Source: Microbulbifer yueqingensis
GTDB taxonomy: Bacteria > Pseudomonadota > Gammaproteobacteria > Pseudomonadales > Cellvibrionaceae
Direction: 5' to 3'
Length of the DNA stretch: 64,000 nt
NCBI RefSeq assembly: GCF_900100355.1
Contig: NZ_FNFH01000002.1
Span: 496,001-560,000 of the forward strand
The translations under genes were made by a program, and so were the position numbers. The number at the start of each line of letters is the position of its first letter. Position 1 is the stretch's first letter. This document shows, piece by piece, positions 55,667 through 64,000 of the stretch. The notes beneath the pieces were generated by a model. The model worked only from the letters and a program-made list of their open reading frames with translations, was not told where the DNA came from and did not search any database.

Positions 55667-56799
55667 CAGCGCTCTATATCTGTAGTTGCGGTAATGCGCC
55701 AGTCGTGGCCAACCGCACGCATGTCGGTAATGGTAATCGGCAGCACGGAGCCCATGCGCTCGATGGGCAGCTCGAACAGGGGCCGGGCGGTGCTGCCCAG
55801 CAGCTTCGGCGCCATGTAAACGATCAGTTCATCAACGTGGCCGCGGTACAGGAACTCCCCCGAGAGGGTGGCACCGCTTTCAACCAACACTTCGTTGCAC
55901 TCGCGCCGCGCCAGCTCCTGCAGCAGTGCCAGCAGGTCCACGCGGCCGTCGCCGCCCGCCGGCAGCACCAGCACTTCGGCCCCGGCCTTCTCCAGTCGCT
56001 CCCGCCGGGCGGGGTCGGCCTGCGCGGTCGTGCACACCAGTGTGGGGGCGTCGCCCCGCAATATAAAGGCCCTGGCCGGGGTGCGCAGGCGGCTGTCGAC
56101 GATCACGCGCAGGGGCTGCACTTCCGCCGCCTGCTCGGCGGCCAGCATTTCCAGCGCCATCTCATCGGCACGAACGTTCAGGTTGGGGTTGTCGAAGCGC
56201 ACGGTGTCCACCCCGGTGACAATTGCGCAGCTGCGTGCCCGCAGGCGTTGCACGTCCGCCCGCGCCGCGGGTCCGGTGACCCACTTCGACTCCCCGCTGG
56301 CCATGCCGGTACGGCCGTCCAGGCTCATGGCCGACTTGCTCCGCACCAGCGGCAGCCCCAGTGTCATCCGCTTGATAAAGCCCGGATTGAGGGCGCGGCA
56401 GGCCTCCTCGAGCACCGGCCCCTCGACCTCGATACCGGCGTCGCGCAGTATCTGCAGGCCCTGTCCGCTGACGGCGGGATTCGGGTCTTCCATACCGTAG
56501 ACCACGCGTGACACGCCCGCCGCCACCAGTGCCTCGGCGCAGGGGCCGGTCTTGCCGGTGTGGCTGCATGGCTCCAGGGTGACGTAGGCGGTGGCGCCGC
56601 GGGCGCGCTCGCCGGCATCGCGCAACGCTTCTATCTCGGCGTGGGGCAACCCCGCACGCCGGTGCCAGCCCTCCCCCACGATGGCACCAGAGTTATCGGC
56701 GATCACACAGCCGACACGCGGGTTGGGCATGGTGGTATAGAGGCCGCGACCGGCCAGCTGCACCGCCCGGTGCATCAGGGACTCGGTGTTGTGTGTCAT
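55666..56799 (-). CDS. ribD: bifunctional diaminohydroxyphosphoribosylaminopyrimidine deaminase / reductase
   Basis: Second and third riboflavin steps. It has 377 residues. The deaminase domain has [20 protein letters not shown] and the zinc site [18 protein letters not shown]; the reductase domain has [20 protein letters not shown] and [14 protein letters not shown]. Its start overlaps the end of nrdR by four bases (ATGA). Confidence 0.97.
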   Translation of the reverse strand: MTHNTESLMHRAVQLAGRGLYTTMPNPRVGCVIADNSGAIVGEGWHRRAGLPHAEIEALRDAGERARGATAYVTLEPCSHTGKTGPCAEALVAAGVSRVVYGMEDPNPAVSGQGLQILRDAGIEVEGPVLEEACRALNPGFIKRMTLGLPLVRSKSAMSLDGRTGMASGESKWVTGPAARADVQRLRARSCAIVTGVDTVRFDNPNLNVRADEMALEMLAAEQAAEVQPLRVIVDSRLRTPARAFILRGDAPTLVCTTAQADPARRERLEKAGAEVLVLPAGGDGRVDLLALLQELARRECNEVLVESGATLSGEFLYRGHVDELIVYMAPKLLGSTARPLFELPIERMGSVLPITITDMRAVGHDWRITATTDIER

Positions 56800-57260
56800 T
56801 TGGGCTCCGCGGGTTTCGTCAGCCGCTCGATCTCCTGGCTGAAGTCACTGACGTCCTCGAAACGGCGGTAAACGGAGGCAAAGCGCACGTAGGCCACCTG
56901 GTCCAGCTCGCGCAGCTGTTCCATCACCAGCTCGCCTATGCGCATGGCCGGCAGCTCGCGCTCGCCAGTTGCCTGCAGGGCGTGCTTGATCTGCGCCACC
57001 GCGGACTCAACCCGCTCGGTGCTGACCGGGCGCTTTTCCACCGCCCGCTGGATGCCGGCACGCAGCTTGTCCTCGTTGAAGGGCTCGCGCTGGCCATTCT
57101 GCTTGATCACACGGGGCAGCAATAACTCTGCGGTCTCGAACGTGGTAAAGCGCTCGTGGCAGTCGAGGCACTCGCGGCGCCGGCGCACCTGGTCGCCCTC
57201 GGCCACCAGGCGGGAATCGACAACCTTGGTTTCTTCAGCGCTGCAGAAAGGACAGTGCAT
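56796..57260 (-). CDS. nrdR: transcriptional repressor NrdR
   Basis: Zinc-ribbon plus ATP-cone repressor of ribonucleotide reductase genes. It has 154 residues. [17 protein letters not shown] and [15 protein letters not shown] give the four zinc cysteines; [18 protein letters not shown] starts the ATP-cone. The ATG at 57260 was chosen for its fit; upstream frame is non-coding. Confidence 0.97.
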   Translation of the reverse strand: MHCPFCSAEETKVVDSRLVAEGDQVRRRRECLDCHERFTTFETAELLLPRVIKQNGQREPFNEDKLRAGIQRAVEKRPVSTERVESAVAQIKHALQATGERELPAMRIGELVMEQLRELDQVAYVRFASVYRRFEDVSDFSQEIERLTKPAEPK

Positions 57261-57367
57261 GGGGAAATAGGCCCTGTAGAAAAACGGGCCGCAGTTTAAC
57301 ACAGGCGGCGCCGGGGGGCGCCACCGGCGCATCCCGCCGGGTCGCGGGGCCAGGCTGCGAGCATAAA

Positions 57368-57391
57368 AAAGCGGCCCCTGCGGGCCGCTTT
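57368..57391 (-). terminator. Rho-independent terminator of glyA
   Basis: AAAGCGGCCC (57368-57377) and GGGCCGCTTT (57382-57391) form a 10-bp stem with a CTGC loop; on the minus strand six T residues follow. It lies 28 bases after the glyA stop and separates glyA from nrdR. Confidence 0.92.
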
Positions 57392-57418
57392 GGATGCAGT
57401 GCGAGAACCGGCTGCAGG

Positions 57419-58684
57419 TTACTTCCGGTACACCGGGAATTTGGCGCAGATATCCAGCACCTTCTGCTTCACCTCGGCAATGGTGCCCTCGGCGTCGCCC
57501 TTCTCCAGCGCATCCAGCACATCGCAGATCCAGTGGGTCAGCTGCCGGGTCTCCTCCACACCGAAACCGCGGGTGGTGATGGCCGGGGTGCCGACCCGCA
57601 GGCCAGAGGTGATGAACGGCGAGCGCGGGTCATTGGGCACCGCGTTCTTGTTCACGGTGATATTGGCACGGCCCAGCGCCTCGTCCGCATCCTTACCGGT
57701 GTACTCCTTGCCGATCAGGTCCACCAGCATCAGGTGGTCATCGGTACCGCCGGAGACGATGTTGATGCCCCGGTCGAGGAAGGTCTCGGCCATGGCGCGG
57801 GCATTCTCCACCACCTTCTTCTGGTACTGCTTGTATTCGGGGGTCATGGCCTCCTTGAAGGACACCGCCTTGGCCGCGATCACGTGCATCAGCGGGCCGC
57901 CCTGGCCACCGGGGAATACGGCAGAGTTGAGCTTCTTCTCGATCTCTTCGTTGGCCTTCGCCAGGATGATGCCGCCGCGCGGGCCGCGCAGTGTCTTGTG
58001 GGTGGTGGAGGTCACCACGTCGGCGTGGGGGATCGGCGACGGGTATTCACCGGTGGCCACCAGGCCGGCCACGTGGGCCATGTCCACCAGCAGGTAGGCG
58101 CCCACCTTGTCGGCGATCTCGCGGAAACGTGCCCAGTCCATGATGCGGCTGTAGGCAGAGAAACCGCCCACGATCATTTTCGGCTTGTGCTCCAGCGCCA
58201 GGCGTTCCACTTCCTCGTAGTCCACCTCGCCGGTGTCCGGGTTCAGCCCGTACTGCACCGCGTTGTAGATCTTGCCGGAGAAGTTGACCCGCGCACCATG
58301 GGTCAGGTGCCCACCGTGGGCCAGGCTCATGCCCAGCACAGTGTCGCCCGGGGCGCACAGTGCCTGGTAGACCGCGGCGTTGGCCTGGGAGCCGGAGTGC
58401 GGCTGCACATTGGCATAGTCGGCACCGAACAGCTTCTTGGCGCGCTCGATGGCCAGCACTTCCACCTTGTCCACGTACTCACAGCCGCCGTAATACCGCT
58501 TGCCGGGGTAACCCTCAGCGTACTTGTTGGTCATGCTGCTGCCCTGCGCCGCCATCACCAGCGGGCTGGTGTAGTTTTCGGAGGCGATCAGCTCGATATG
58601 CTCTTCCTGGCGGCGGTCCTCTTCCTGGATGGCTTCCCAGACTTCCGGGTCGTAAGAGGAGAGTGTGACTGATGGATCAAACAT
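57419..58684 (-). CDS. glyA: serine hydroxymethyltransferase
   Basis: Interconverts serine and glycine with tetrahydrofolate. It has 421 residues. Marks: [46 protein letters not shown], the PLP lysine in [15 protein letters not shown] and [15 protein letters not shown]. Its upstream region has a TACAAT-type -10 on the minus strand (58765-58770), but no matching -35. Confidence 0.98.
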   Translation of the reverse strand: MFDPSVTLSSYDPEVWEAIQEEDRRQEEHIELIASENYTSPLVMAAQGSSMTNKYAEGYPGKRYYGGCEYVDKVEVLAIERAKKLFGADYANVQPHSGSQANAAVYQALCAPGDTVLGMSLAHGGHLTHGARVNFSGKIYNAVQYGLNPDTGEVDYEEVERLALEHKPKMIVGGFSAYSRIMDWARFREIADKVGAYLLVDMAHVAGLVATGEYPSPIPHADVVTSTTHKTLRGPRGGIILAKANEEIEKKLNSAVFPGGQGGPLMHVIAAKAVSFKEAMTPEYKQYQKKVVENARAMAETFLDRGINIVSGGTDDHLMLVDLIGKEYTGKDADEALGRANITVNKNAVPNDPRSPFITSGLRVGTPAITTRGFGVEETRQLTHWICDVLDALEKGDAEGTIAEVKQKVLDICAKFPVYRK

Positions 58685-58878
58685 GGTTTTCCCTCAATGA
58701 ATCGGGCTGTGGACGCTGCACCTGCAGGCACAGAGGCCATTGGCACAACTGTAGAAAGGCGCGCATTGTACACCAAGCAAAAGTGGTCTGCGCCCCAATT
58801 TGGGTGAGGTGCGGCGGGACAGGGAGTTCTATTGACCCAAGGGTCGGGAAGCTGGCGGGCAAAAAACCCGGGGGAGAC

Positions 58879-58900
58879 GGCGCGGCCGTGTGGCCGCGCC
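58879..58900 (-). terminator. terminator-like hairpin after the beta-barrel gene
   Basis: GGCGCGGCC (58879-58887) and GGCCGCGCC (58892-58900) form a perfect 9-bp stem with a GTGT loop, 12 bases past the stop. On the minus strand a T-run comes 13 bases later. Confidence 0.65.
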
Positions 58901-58911
58901 GGGAAGGGGGA

Positions 58912-59403
58912 TCAGAAGGTCAGGGTCATGGTGCCGGACCAGAAATTGACGTCCTCTTCAATCATGGTGTACTCGAACTCGACATTGGTGTTCGGGCTCA
59001 GGTTCAGGCCGATGCCGCCGCCGAGGGAGATGCCGGTATCGTCGCTGCTGTAACCACCGATGCTCACGTCCTCGTAAATCAGGCCCAGGCGGCCCTTGAA
59101 GTAGACATCGCCGAAGGAACGGTAGGTGCCGTAGCCGCCCAGGGTCTGGATGTCGACATCGACGTCGCGACCGTCAAAGACATCGGCTGCACCGCTGATC
59201 AGGGAATTAGTGTATTCACCCTCGAAGCCCCAGCCGGAAGCGAAGGTGTAGCCACCGCGCAGGCCGAAGTTGATCGGATCGTCGACAATGTCGGCGTCCA
59301 CGGTCATCAGGCCAAGTGTGCCGCCCCAGTAACCGCCCTCGGCGTTCGCTGCGGAAGAACAAACCAGTGCCAAGGCCGCCAGGCCCGTCGCCAATTTACG
59401 CAT
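58912..59403 (-). CDS. outer-membrane beta-barrel protein
   Basis: A 163-residue protein with a signal peptide (MRKLATGLAALALVCSSAANA) and a glycine- and aromatic-rich mature part with alternating strands (GYWGGTLGLMTVDADI, FGLRGGYTFASGWGFEGEY, DVYFKGRLGLIYEDV). It ends in TMTLTF, the terminal Phe typical of outer-membrane proteins folded by Bam. Size fits an eight-stranded OmpA-like or OmpX-like barrel. Specific function unknown. Confidence 0.87.
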   Translation of the reverse strand: MRKLATGLAALALVCSSAANAEGGYWGGTLGLMTVDADIVDDPINFGLRGGYTFASGWGFEGEYTNSLISGAADVFDGRDVDVDIQTLGGYGTYRSFGDVYFKGRLGLIYEDVSIGGYSSDDTGISLGGGIGLNLSPNTNVEFEYTMIEEDVNFWSGTMTLTF

Positions 59404-59855
59404 AGGAAAATCCCCAGATTGTTGTGGTGATCAAATTTGCGCGGATTCTATCCGCCTTTTTCCAGTCCGACCAGTCACGGGTTCACAGTCGAAAGGCCAA
59501 CCCGTCCCGGACGGCAATAGACCCGACTGTCGCCGGAATCGTTCCCTCACCCGGGAAAAATTACAATCGCCCGCTGCCTGGCGCCTGCGGCAGCATAACT
59601 ATCCTGCATGCTGCTACATTTTCTGGGCTCTGCAAGTGCGCCCCGTCACATCACGGCATGCAGGGCGGCGAGTCGTTCGCACCAGGATATCCCGCAATAG
59701 CAGAAGAACCGATAAGTGCGCCTGTGCCAGCGCGAGGGCTTTAAGGGATATCACGACAGGACAACGCTAACCAATCAACCTCGATAACAAAGCCTCAACC
59801 ATGAGGTTGCACGGTTAAGAAGGGTTACCCCAATTATCAAGAGACGGAGACAGCG
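59404..59855. other. divergent promoter region of the beta-barrel and hemerythrin genes
   Basis: 452 bases without a gene. CAACCTC (59776-59782) and GAGGTTG (59803-59809) form an imperfectly placed inverted repeat 47-80 bases before the hemerythrin start. I found no good Anr/FNR box here, unlike before the second hemerythrin gene. Confidence 0.45.
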
Positions 59856-60428
59856 ATGGACAGCATCTATGTACAACTGTGCCGGGACCACAGCAATATC
59901 CGGCAGATGCTCGACGCGTTCGAACAGCTACTGGCAGAGATGGCCCGCGAGGAGCGCGATCCGTCAACCCTCGACCTGATCCTGGAGGCCCTGGATTACA
60001 TCGCCATCTACCCCGAAAAGTGGCACCACCCGGTTGAGGAAATGGTTTTCGACCTGCTGCTTGCCAAGGGCAATCAGGGTATCGAGCCCGAACTGATTGC
60101 TCGCGCCCGGGCGGAGCACCGGCGGCTGGGCCAGGAAACCCGCAGGATGAAAGAACTCTTCTACGCCGTCGCCAACGACTGCGCCGTAGAGCGCGACTAC
60201 CTGCGCGGCGCCGCAAAAGAGTATCTCGTAGCCCAGCGGGCCCACATCATGCTGGAAGAGCACTGCATCTTCCCGCTGATGGAGCGCTACCTGGGTGACG
60301 TCGACTGGGAACTGGTCCGGGACCGCCTGAGTGAGTGCGAGGACGCGGTGTTCGGCCCGGCCATGCGCGGCCAGTATGAGGCGGTGCGAAAATATGTGAG
60401 CAACCTGCCCGCTGCCGCACCGGCCTGA
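59856..60428 (+). CDS. hemerythrin-domain protein (first copy)
   Basis: A 190-residue four-helix protein. Histidine and acidic residues in the expected pattern are visible: LCRDHSNIRQMLDAFE, PEKWHHPVEEMVFDLLL, AEHRRLGQETRRMKE and AHIMLEEHCIFPLMERYLG, which could bind a non-heme di-iron centre. Such proteins sense or scavenge oxygen or nitric oxide. A near-identical start (MHDLYRQLCRDHRNMQQLLD) occurs in a second gene at the window end. It is convergent to the Anr-type gene. Confidence 0.9.
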   Translation: MDSIYVQLCRDHSNIRQMLDAFEQLLAEMAREERDPSTLDLILEALDYIAIYPEKWHHPVEEMVFDLLLAKGNQGIEPELIARARAEHRRLGQETRRMKELFYAVANDCAVERDYLRGAAKEYLVAQRAHIMLEEHCIFPLMERYLGDVDWELVRDRLSECEDAVFGPAMRGQYEAVRKYVSNLPAAAPA

Positions 60429-60480
60429 GCGCAGGCCGCTAACGGCTGGAGGAGACAGGTATTTAAACGCCGGTACCCGC

Positions 60481-61236
60481 TCAGACAGAGACGGAACGGC
60501 GGCCGATTTCGCTCTCATCGTAGCCGCAGTGGGTGCCGGCCAATTCGCTGAGCGCGATCAGGTCAAGCACTTCGACCTCGCGCCCGCTTACCCGGATCAG
60601 CCCGTCTTTCTGCAGCGCCTTGAACAGGCGGCTCACGGTTTCAGGCGTCAGCCCCAGGTAATTGGCGATATCCATGCGCGGCATTGAGAGTACGAACCGG
60701 CTGGCAGAATATCCGCGCCGGGCATAGCGGCTGGAAATATTCACCAGCAGTGCCGCCAGGCGCGCGTTGGCTGCGCGCTTGCCCAGCAGCAGCAGGATCT
60801 CGTTCTCCTGCCGCAACTCTTCCGAGAAGATACTGTAGATCTGCTGCTGCAGGGCGGGAACTTCCTGCGCCAGGCTTTCCAGCTGGCTGAAGGGCAGCAC
60901 GCAGATACTGCTGTCCTCCAGGGCCTCGGCGTAACTGGGATGGGTACGGCTGCTATAGGCATCCAGCCCGAGCAGTTCCCCGGGCAGCGCGAAATGCGTC
61001 ACCTGGGTATCCCCGTCGGACGCGATCACGGCGGTCTTGAAGCTGCCGGAGCGGATGGCATAGAGATTATGGAAGGAATCACCGCTGCGATAGAGCGTCT
61101 CCCCCGCCTTCACCAGCCGCTTGTTGCGCGTCACCCGCTCAAGCCGGTCGATATCTTCCACCGGCAGCCCGGCTGGCAGGCACAGGCGACGGACCGAGCA
61201 TTCACTGCACCGTACTGCATGGCGACTGTCTTTCAT
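60481..61236 (-). CDS. anr: Anr/FNR-type oxygen-sensing regulator
   Basis: CRP/FNR-family activator of low-oxygen genes with a [4Fe-4S] sensor. The N-terminal cysteines are CSECSVRRLC (Cys10, Cys13, Cys19), and the fourth is in DSSICVLPFSQL. The recognition helix is GLTPETVSRLFKALQ, with Glu and Ser-Arg at the positions that read the TTGAT half-site. 251 residues from the ATG at 61236, which has GGGGGC upstream; an ATG at 61257 is an alternative. It follows hemN by 97 bases, an order also seen in Pseudomonas. Confidence 0.94.
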   Translation of the reverse strand: MKDSRHAVRCSECSVRRLCLPAGLPVEDIDRLERVTRNKRLVKAGETLYRSGDSFHNLYAIRSGSFKTAVIASDGDTQVTHFALPGELLGLDAYSSRTHPSYAEALEDSSICVLPFSQLESLAQEVPALQQQIYSIFSEELRQENEILLLLGKRAANARLAALLVNISSRYARRGYSASRFVLSMPRMDIANYLGLTPETVSRLFKALQKDGLIRVSGREVEVLDLIALSELAGTHCGYDESEIGRRSVSV

Positions 61237-61333
61237 GGGCTGCCCCCGGCTGGTCATAAAACCGGCATTGTACCGGTTCATGCACCTGCCGTCTCGGTCG
61301 ATTTGCGCGCCTTCCGGCAACCGGTTGCACGAC

Positions 61334-62719
61334 TCAGAGTACCCGGGAGTAACGCCGCTCGCCGGCAGGTTCGTGCAGGTAGGCGTCGAAGGCCGCCGCC
61401 ACATTGCGTGTGAACCAGCGTCCGCGGTCGGTGATGACCAGGTCGCCGCCTTCTTCGCGCACCAGGCCGTCAGTCATCAGCGGCTGCAGGCGCTCCAGCT
61501 CGGCAGCGAACGCCTCTGCCAGCGGCGCGCCGGCACGCTCTGCCACGGCCTGGTGGTCCAGTCGCATGCGGCACATCAGCTCCATGATCAGGTACTGGCG
61601 CAGCCGGTCATCCTCCGACATGGCCCAGCCCCGGAAACCGGCGAAGCCCCGCTCACGGATGGCTTCCACATAGTCTTTCAGCCGGTGGTGGTTCTGCCAG
61701 TACCCGCCGGCACTGTAGCTGATCGCCGAGGCGCCCAGGCCAATCAACGCATCCGCAGGCATCAGGGTATAGCCCTGGAAATTGCGCCGCAGCTCGCCGG
61801 CGCGTGCTGCGCGGGCCAGTTCGTCGCCCGGCAGGGCAAAGTGGTCCATGCCCAGGAACTCGTAGCCCGCGTCCCCCAGCATTTCGACAGCTCCCACCTG
61901 CATGGCAATCTTGTCCGCCGGGGCCGGCATGGCGTCGGTATTGATCAGCCGCTGGGCCTTGAAGCGCTCCGGCAGGTGGGCGTAGTGGTAGAGCGCGATG
62001 CGGTCCGGCCCCATCGCCACCACCCGGTCAATGGTTTCCCGCAGGGTATCCACCGTCTGGTGCGGCAACCCGTGGATCAGGTCATAGGAAATAGAACGAA
62101 AGCCCCGCTCGCGGGCGGCGCAGGTAATCTGCTCCACCGCTTCCGGGGCGCAGATACGGTTGATCGCCCGCTGCACCTGAGGATTGAAGTCCTGGATGCC
62201 GAGGCTCAGGCGGTTAAAGCCCAGTTCCCGCAGGGTATCCAGGGTGTCCAGGCGGAAGGTGCGCGGATCGGCCTCGACACTGTACTCGATGGTGTCGTCG
62301 CGGCGCAGGTCGAAGATCTCGCCCAGCCCCTCCACCAGCCGGCGCAGGTCCGAGTCGGTGAGGAAGGTGGGCGTGCCGCCGCCAAGATGGAGCTGCACCA
62401 CCGGGGCTGCGGCTACCCGGTCGCGGTACCAGCGCGCCTCTTCCAGCACCCGGTCCAGGTAGCTGGAGGCCAGCCCGTACTGGTTGGTGATGACCTTGTT
62501 GCACGCGCAGAAATAGCACAGGGAGTGACAGAAAGGAATGTGCACGTACAGCGACAGGCTGTCGATTTCCCGTAATGCATCCCAGGGCCGCATGCCCTCC
62601 TGCAGCGGCACGAAGCGGTCCGCGGTCGGGTAGGATGTGTAACGGGGACACGGGCCACTGTAGCGGGACAGCAGGTCAGTCGAGAGTGCAGTATCGGCGT
62701 GTTGGTGGAGAGCGGTCAT
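61334..62719 (-). CDS. hemN: oxygen-independent coproporphyrinogen III oxidase
   Basis: Radical SAM enzyme making protoporphyrinogen IX without oxygen. It has 461 residues; the radical SAM cluster motif is CHSLCYFC (Cys64, Cys68, Cys71), preceded by YVHIPF, then GGGTPTFL and the HemN marks SLGIQDFNPQVQ and DLIHGLPHQT. Length is that of true HemN rather than HemW. It is co-directional with anr, and probably under its control, though I see no Anr box directly upstream. Confidence 0.97.
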   Translation of the reverse strand: MTALHQHADTALSTDLLSRYSGPCPRYTSYPTADRFVPLQEGMRPWDALREIDSLSLYVHIPFCHSLCYFCACNKVITNQYGLASSYLDRVLEEARWYRDRVAAAPVVQLHLGGGTPTFLTDSDLRRLVEGLGEIFDLRRDDTIEYSVEADPRTFRLDTLDTLRELGFNRLSLGIQDFNPQVQRAINRICAPEAVEQITCAARERGFRSISYDLIHGLPHQTVDTLRETIDRVVAMGPDRIALYHYAHLPERFKAQRLINTDAMPAPADKIAMQVGAVEMLGDAGYEFLGMDHFALPGDELARAARAGELRRNFQGYTLMPADALIGLGASAISYSAGGYWQNHHRLKDYVEAIRERGFAGFRGWAMSEDDRLRQYLIMELMCRMRLDHQAVAERAGAPLAEAFAAELERLQPLMTDGLVREEGGDLVITDRGRWFTRNVAAAFDAYLHEPAGERRYSRVL

Positions 62720-62732
62720 CTTGGGTCATCCC

Positions 62733-62759
62733 GGAGCCGGGCCGTCGGGCGCCGGCTCC
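62733..62759 (-). terminator. hairpin between ompW-like gene and hemN
   Basis: GGAGCCGG (62733-62740) and CCGGCTCC (62752-62759) form an 8-bp stem with an 11-base loop. No T-run; it may end the ompW-like transcript or shape the hemN leader. Confidence 0.4.
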
Positions 62760-62801
62760 TCTATTGTCTGCAGTTCAGGGAAATTATCCGGATCCTGGTA
62801 A

Positions 62802-63485
62802 TCAGAAGCGGTAGCCGAGCCCGGCCACAGTAACCAGCGGGTCCAGCTCCACGTCCGCGGCGATGGTGCCAACGCCCGGCACATGAACCTCGGCCTCGGT
62901 GTCGATATCCATCCACAGGACGCTCATGTTGAGCAGCCAGCGACGGTCCTGGCCGAAGCTGAAATCTACTCCCGCCTCTACCGCGAGCCCCACGGAGTTT
63001 TCGAGTGACAGGTCGGCTTCACCCGTGGCGCCGAGCGCGGCAAAGAGTTCGTTTGCAGCACCGTCCACCTGCTCGTCGAAGAACGCCGTGTAATTCACCC
63101 CCAGGCCGAGGTAGGGCTGCAGGGGGGATCCGCCCAGGCGCGGGTACCACTGCAGCAGCAGTGTCGGCGGCAGGTGACTGGTATCGCCCAGGGCCAGCGG
63201 CTGGCCCAGCCCCTGCACCTCGATGTCATGGCTGAAAGGCGAGGCGGCCACCAGCTCCACGCCCCACTGCCCGGTCAACATATAGGTGCCGGTGAGTCCC
63301 AGGGCGGTACCGTCTTCCACATCGACAGCCGTACCCGCGAGTTCCGAGCCATCCAGGAACAGTGCGCTGGAGCCGGTGTCCGGGCTGACCGTCGCCGCGC
63401 CACTGCGCAGGATCAGCTCGCCGGGCTGGTAGGCGGTTGCGGACATTGAAACGAGTAGGCCGGCCAGGGCGGCAATTGATTTCAT
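62802..63485 (-). CDS. ompW: OmpW-family outer-membrane protein
   Basis: A 227-residue eight-stranded barrel protein: signal peptide MKSIAALAGLLVSMSATA, then YQPGELILRSGAATVSPD, the OmpW-like GLTGTYMLTGQWGVELVAA, HLPPTLLLQWYPRLGG and LQPYLGLGVNYTAFF, ending in VAGLGYRF. GGAG is seven bases before the ATG at 63485. OmpW is controlled by FNR in enterobacteria, and an exact Anr/FNR box lies 118 bases upstream of this start. Confidence 0.94.
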   Translation of the reverse strand: MKSIAALAGLLVSMSATAYQPGELILRSGAATVSPDTGSSALFLDGSELAGTAVDVEDGTALGLTGTYMLTGQWGVELVAASPFSHDIEVQGLGQPLALGDTSHLPPTLLLQWYPRLGGSPLQPYLGLGVNYTAFFDEQVDGAANELFAALGATGEADLSLENSVGLAVEAGVDFSFGQDRRWLLNMSVLWMDIDTEAEVHVPGVGTIAADVELDPLVTVAGLGYRF

Positions 63486-63602
63486 AGGGTTCTCCATAAC
63501 TGAATCGTGGTGCCCGCCCGCACGGGGAGACATGTTGGTATTTTTGAAAGTCTCCCCGGCGAACGGACAGGCGCAGATTAAGCGCGCCCCGGCGAGGTGC
63601 GA

Positions 63603-63616
63603 TTGATGTAAATCAA
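63603..63616. promoter_or_regulatory. exact Anr/FNR box
   Basis: TTGATGTAAATCAA matches the consensus TTGAT-N4-ATCAA at all ten fixed positions. It is 118 bases from the ompW start and 220 from the second hemerythrin start. At a class II distance (-41.5) it would give a leftward transcript with a leader of about 83 bases for ompW. Confidence 0.85.
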
Positions 63617-63645
63617 CTGGCCGGGAAACAGCCCTCTCACCGAAG

Positions 63646-63709
63646 CCGGTGCCCCCTGCGCCCGGTGCCCCCTGCGCCCGGTGCCCCCTGCGCCCGGTGA
63701 CCTCTGTAC
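63646..63709 (+). repeat. 16-bp tandem repeat
   Basis: CCGGTGCCCCCTGCGC occurs three times exactly (63646-63661, 63662-63677, 63678-63693) and a fourth time in decayed form (63694-63709). It lies between the two Anr/FNR boxes. Confidence 0.9.
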
Positions 63710-63757
63710 CCGGGGACGTATTGCGCGCGCTGATGCCGGCGCCGAAGCGCGAGCCAC

Positions 63758-63771
63758 TTGATGCAGGTCAA
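63758..63771. promoter_or_regulatory. near-exact Anr/FNR box before the second hemerythrin gene
   Basis: TTGATGCAGGTCAA matches the consensus at 9 of 10 fixed positions. It lies 64 bases before the ATG at 63836, so at -41.5 it would give a leader of about 30 bases. Confidence 0.72.
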
Positions 63772-63835
63772 GGGCCCGGCCAACCCGGGCACCAATACTG
63801 GGTCCATCGACTCGACTCCGGGGATGGAGACCGCC

Positions 63836-64000
63836 ATGCATGACCTCTACAGACAGCTCTGCCGCGACCACCGCAATATGCAGCAGCTCCTCGACGCCTT
63901 CGAGGCGTTGCTGGAAGATTTCGGCCGGCGCGAACGGGATCCGGCAACACTCGGGCTTATCCTCGATGCACTCGACTACATCAGCGTCTACCCGGACCGC
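63836..64000 (+). CDS. hemerythrin-domain protein (second copy, partial)
   Basis: The first 55 codons of a gene cut by the window end. MHDLYRQLCRDHRNMQQLLD and the following RERDPATLGLILDALDYISV align without gaps to the first hemerythrin protein (MDSIYVQLCRDHSNIRQMLD, RERDPSTL...ILEALDYIAI, in part REERDPSTL). GGAG precedes the ATG. It differs from the first copy in having an Anr box at promoter distance. Confidence 0.85.
   Translation, partial: MHDLYRQLCRDHRNMQQLLDAFEALLEDFGRRERDPATLGLILDALDYISVYPDR

Noticed and set aside
58685..58860. Glycine or other riboswitch upstream of glyA
   Set aside because: No tandem aptamer pattern could be made out; only a -10-like TACAAT.
59740..59855. Anr/FNR box before the first hemerythrin gene
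   Set aside because: Only an isolated ATCAA half is present; the other half-site does not match.

Overview
The window looks like chromosomal DNA of a marine or halophilic gammaproteobacterium, probably in or near the Cellvibrionales/Pseudomonadales (Microbulbifer-like; an inference from gene content and order, not a placement). Pointers are the conserved order xseB-ispA-dxs ... ribA ... pgpA-thiL-nusB-ribH-ribBA-ribE-ribD-nrdR-glyA (close to the Pseudomonas arrangement), an ectoine cluster with its dedicated aspartate kinase, an Anr-type FNR regulator beside hemN, and high GC almost throughout. I see no tRNA, rRNA, CRISPR array, insertion sequence or prophage.

Layout. 1-15.2 kb: stress and envelope genes, namely an MscS channel, a DJ-1/PfpI protein, a FrnE-like thioredoxin-fold protein, glutathione-dependent formaldehyde detoxification (adhC-fghA with an AraC regulator upstream), PhnA/YjdM, a ClsC-like phospholipase D, a CBS protein, Hsp20, a host-attachment family protein and CorA. 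15.4-16.7 kb: cytochrome b561 and YceI, ending in a strong terminator. 16.7-24.1 kb: ectoine biosynthesis, ectA-ectB-ectC-ask, continued by a TPR membrane protein and a sodium:solute symporter, with a divergent MarR-type ectR and a doubled palindromic operator between ectR and ectA. 24.5-36.5 kb: a phospho-signalling locus with an FHA protein carrying a DNA-binding-like C-terminus, two adjacent transmembrane Ser/Thr kinases with periplasmic TPR regions, a small unknown protein, an atypical PLP enzyme, a secreted trypsin-like protease and a membrane FHA protein. It runs by overlapping start and stop codons into hisC, followed by mepA and a D-Ala-D-Ala ligase-type enzyme. 41-48 kb: a PQQ-type sugar dehydrogenase with a cytochrome c tail, then xseB-ispA-dxs and a DUF885 peptidase. 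48-58.7 kb: a TPR/transglutaminase-like lipoprotein and the riboflavin/thiamine/nusB/nrdR/glyA run. 58.9-64 kb: a low-oxygen cluster of two hemerythrin-like proteins flanking anr, hemN and an OmpW-like porin, with two Anr/FNR boxes in the ompW-hemerythrin intergenic region.

The part least explained by known systems is the 24.5-36.5 kb FHA/kinase/protease locus. The second kinase gene drops sharply in GC exactly where its membrane segment ends, which suggests that an intracellular kinase domain has been joined to a different sensor domain. Both kinases keep a CX4C pair at the same place in their periplasmic part, which suggests a disulfide-based structure or sensor.
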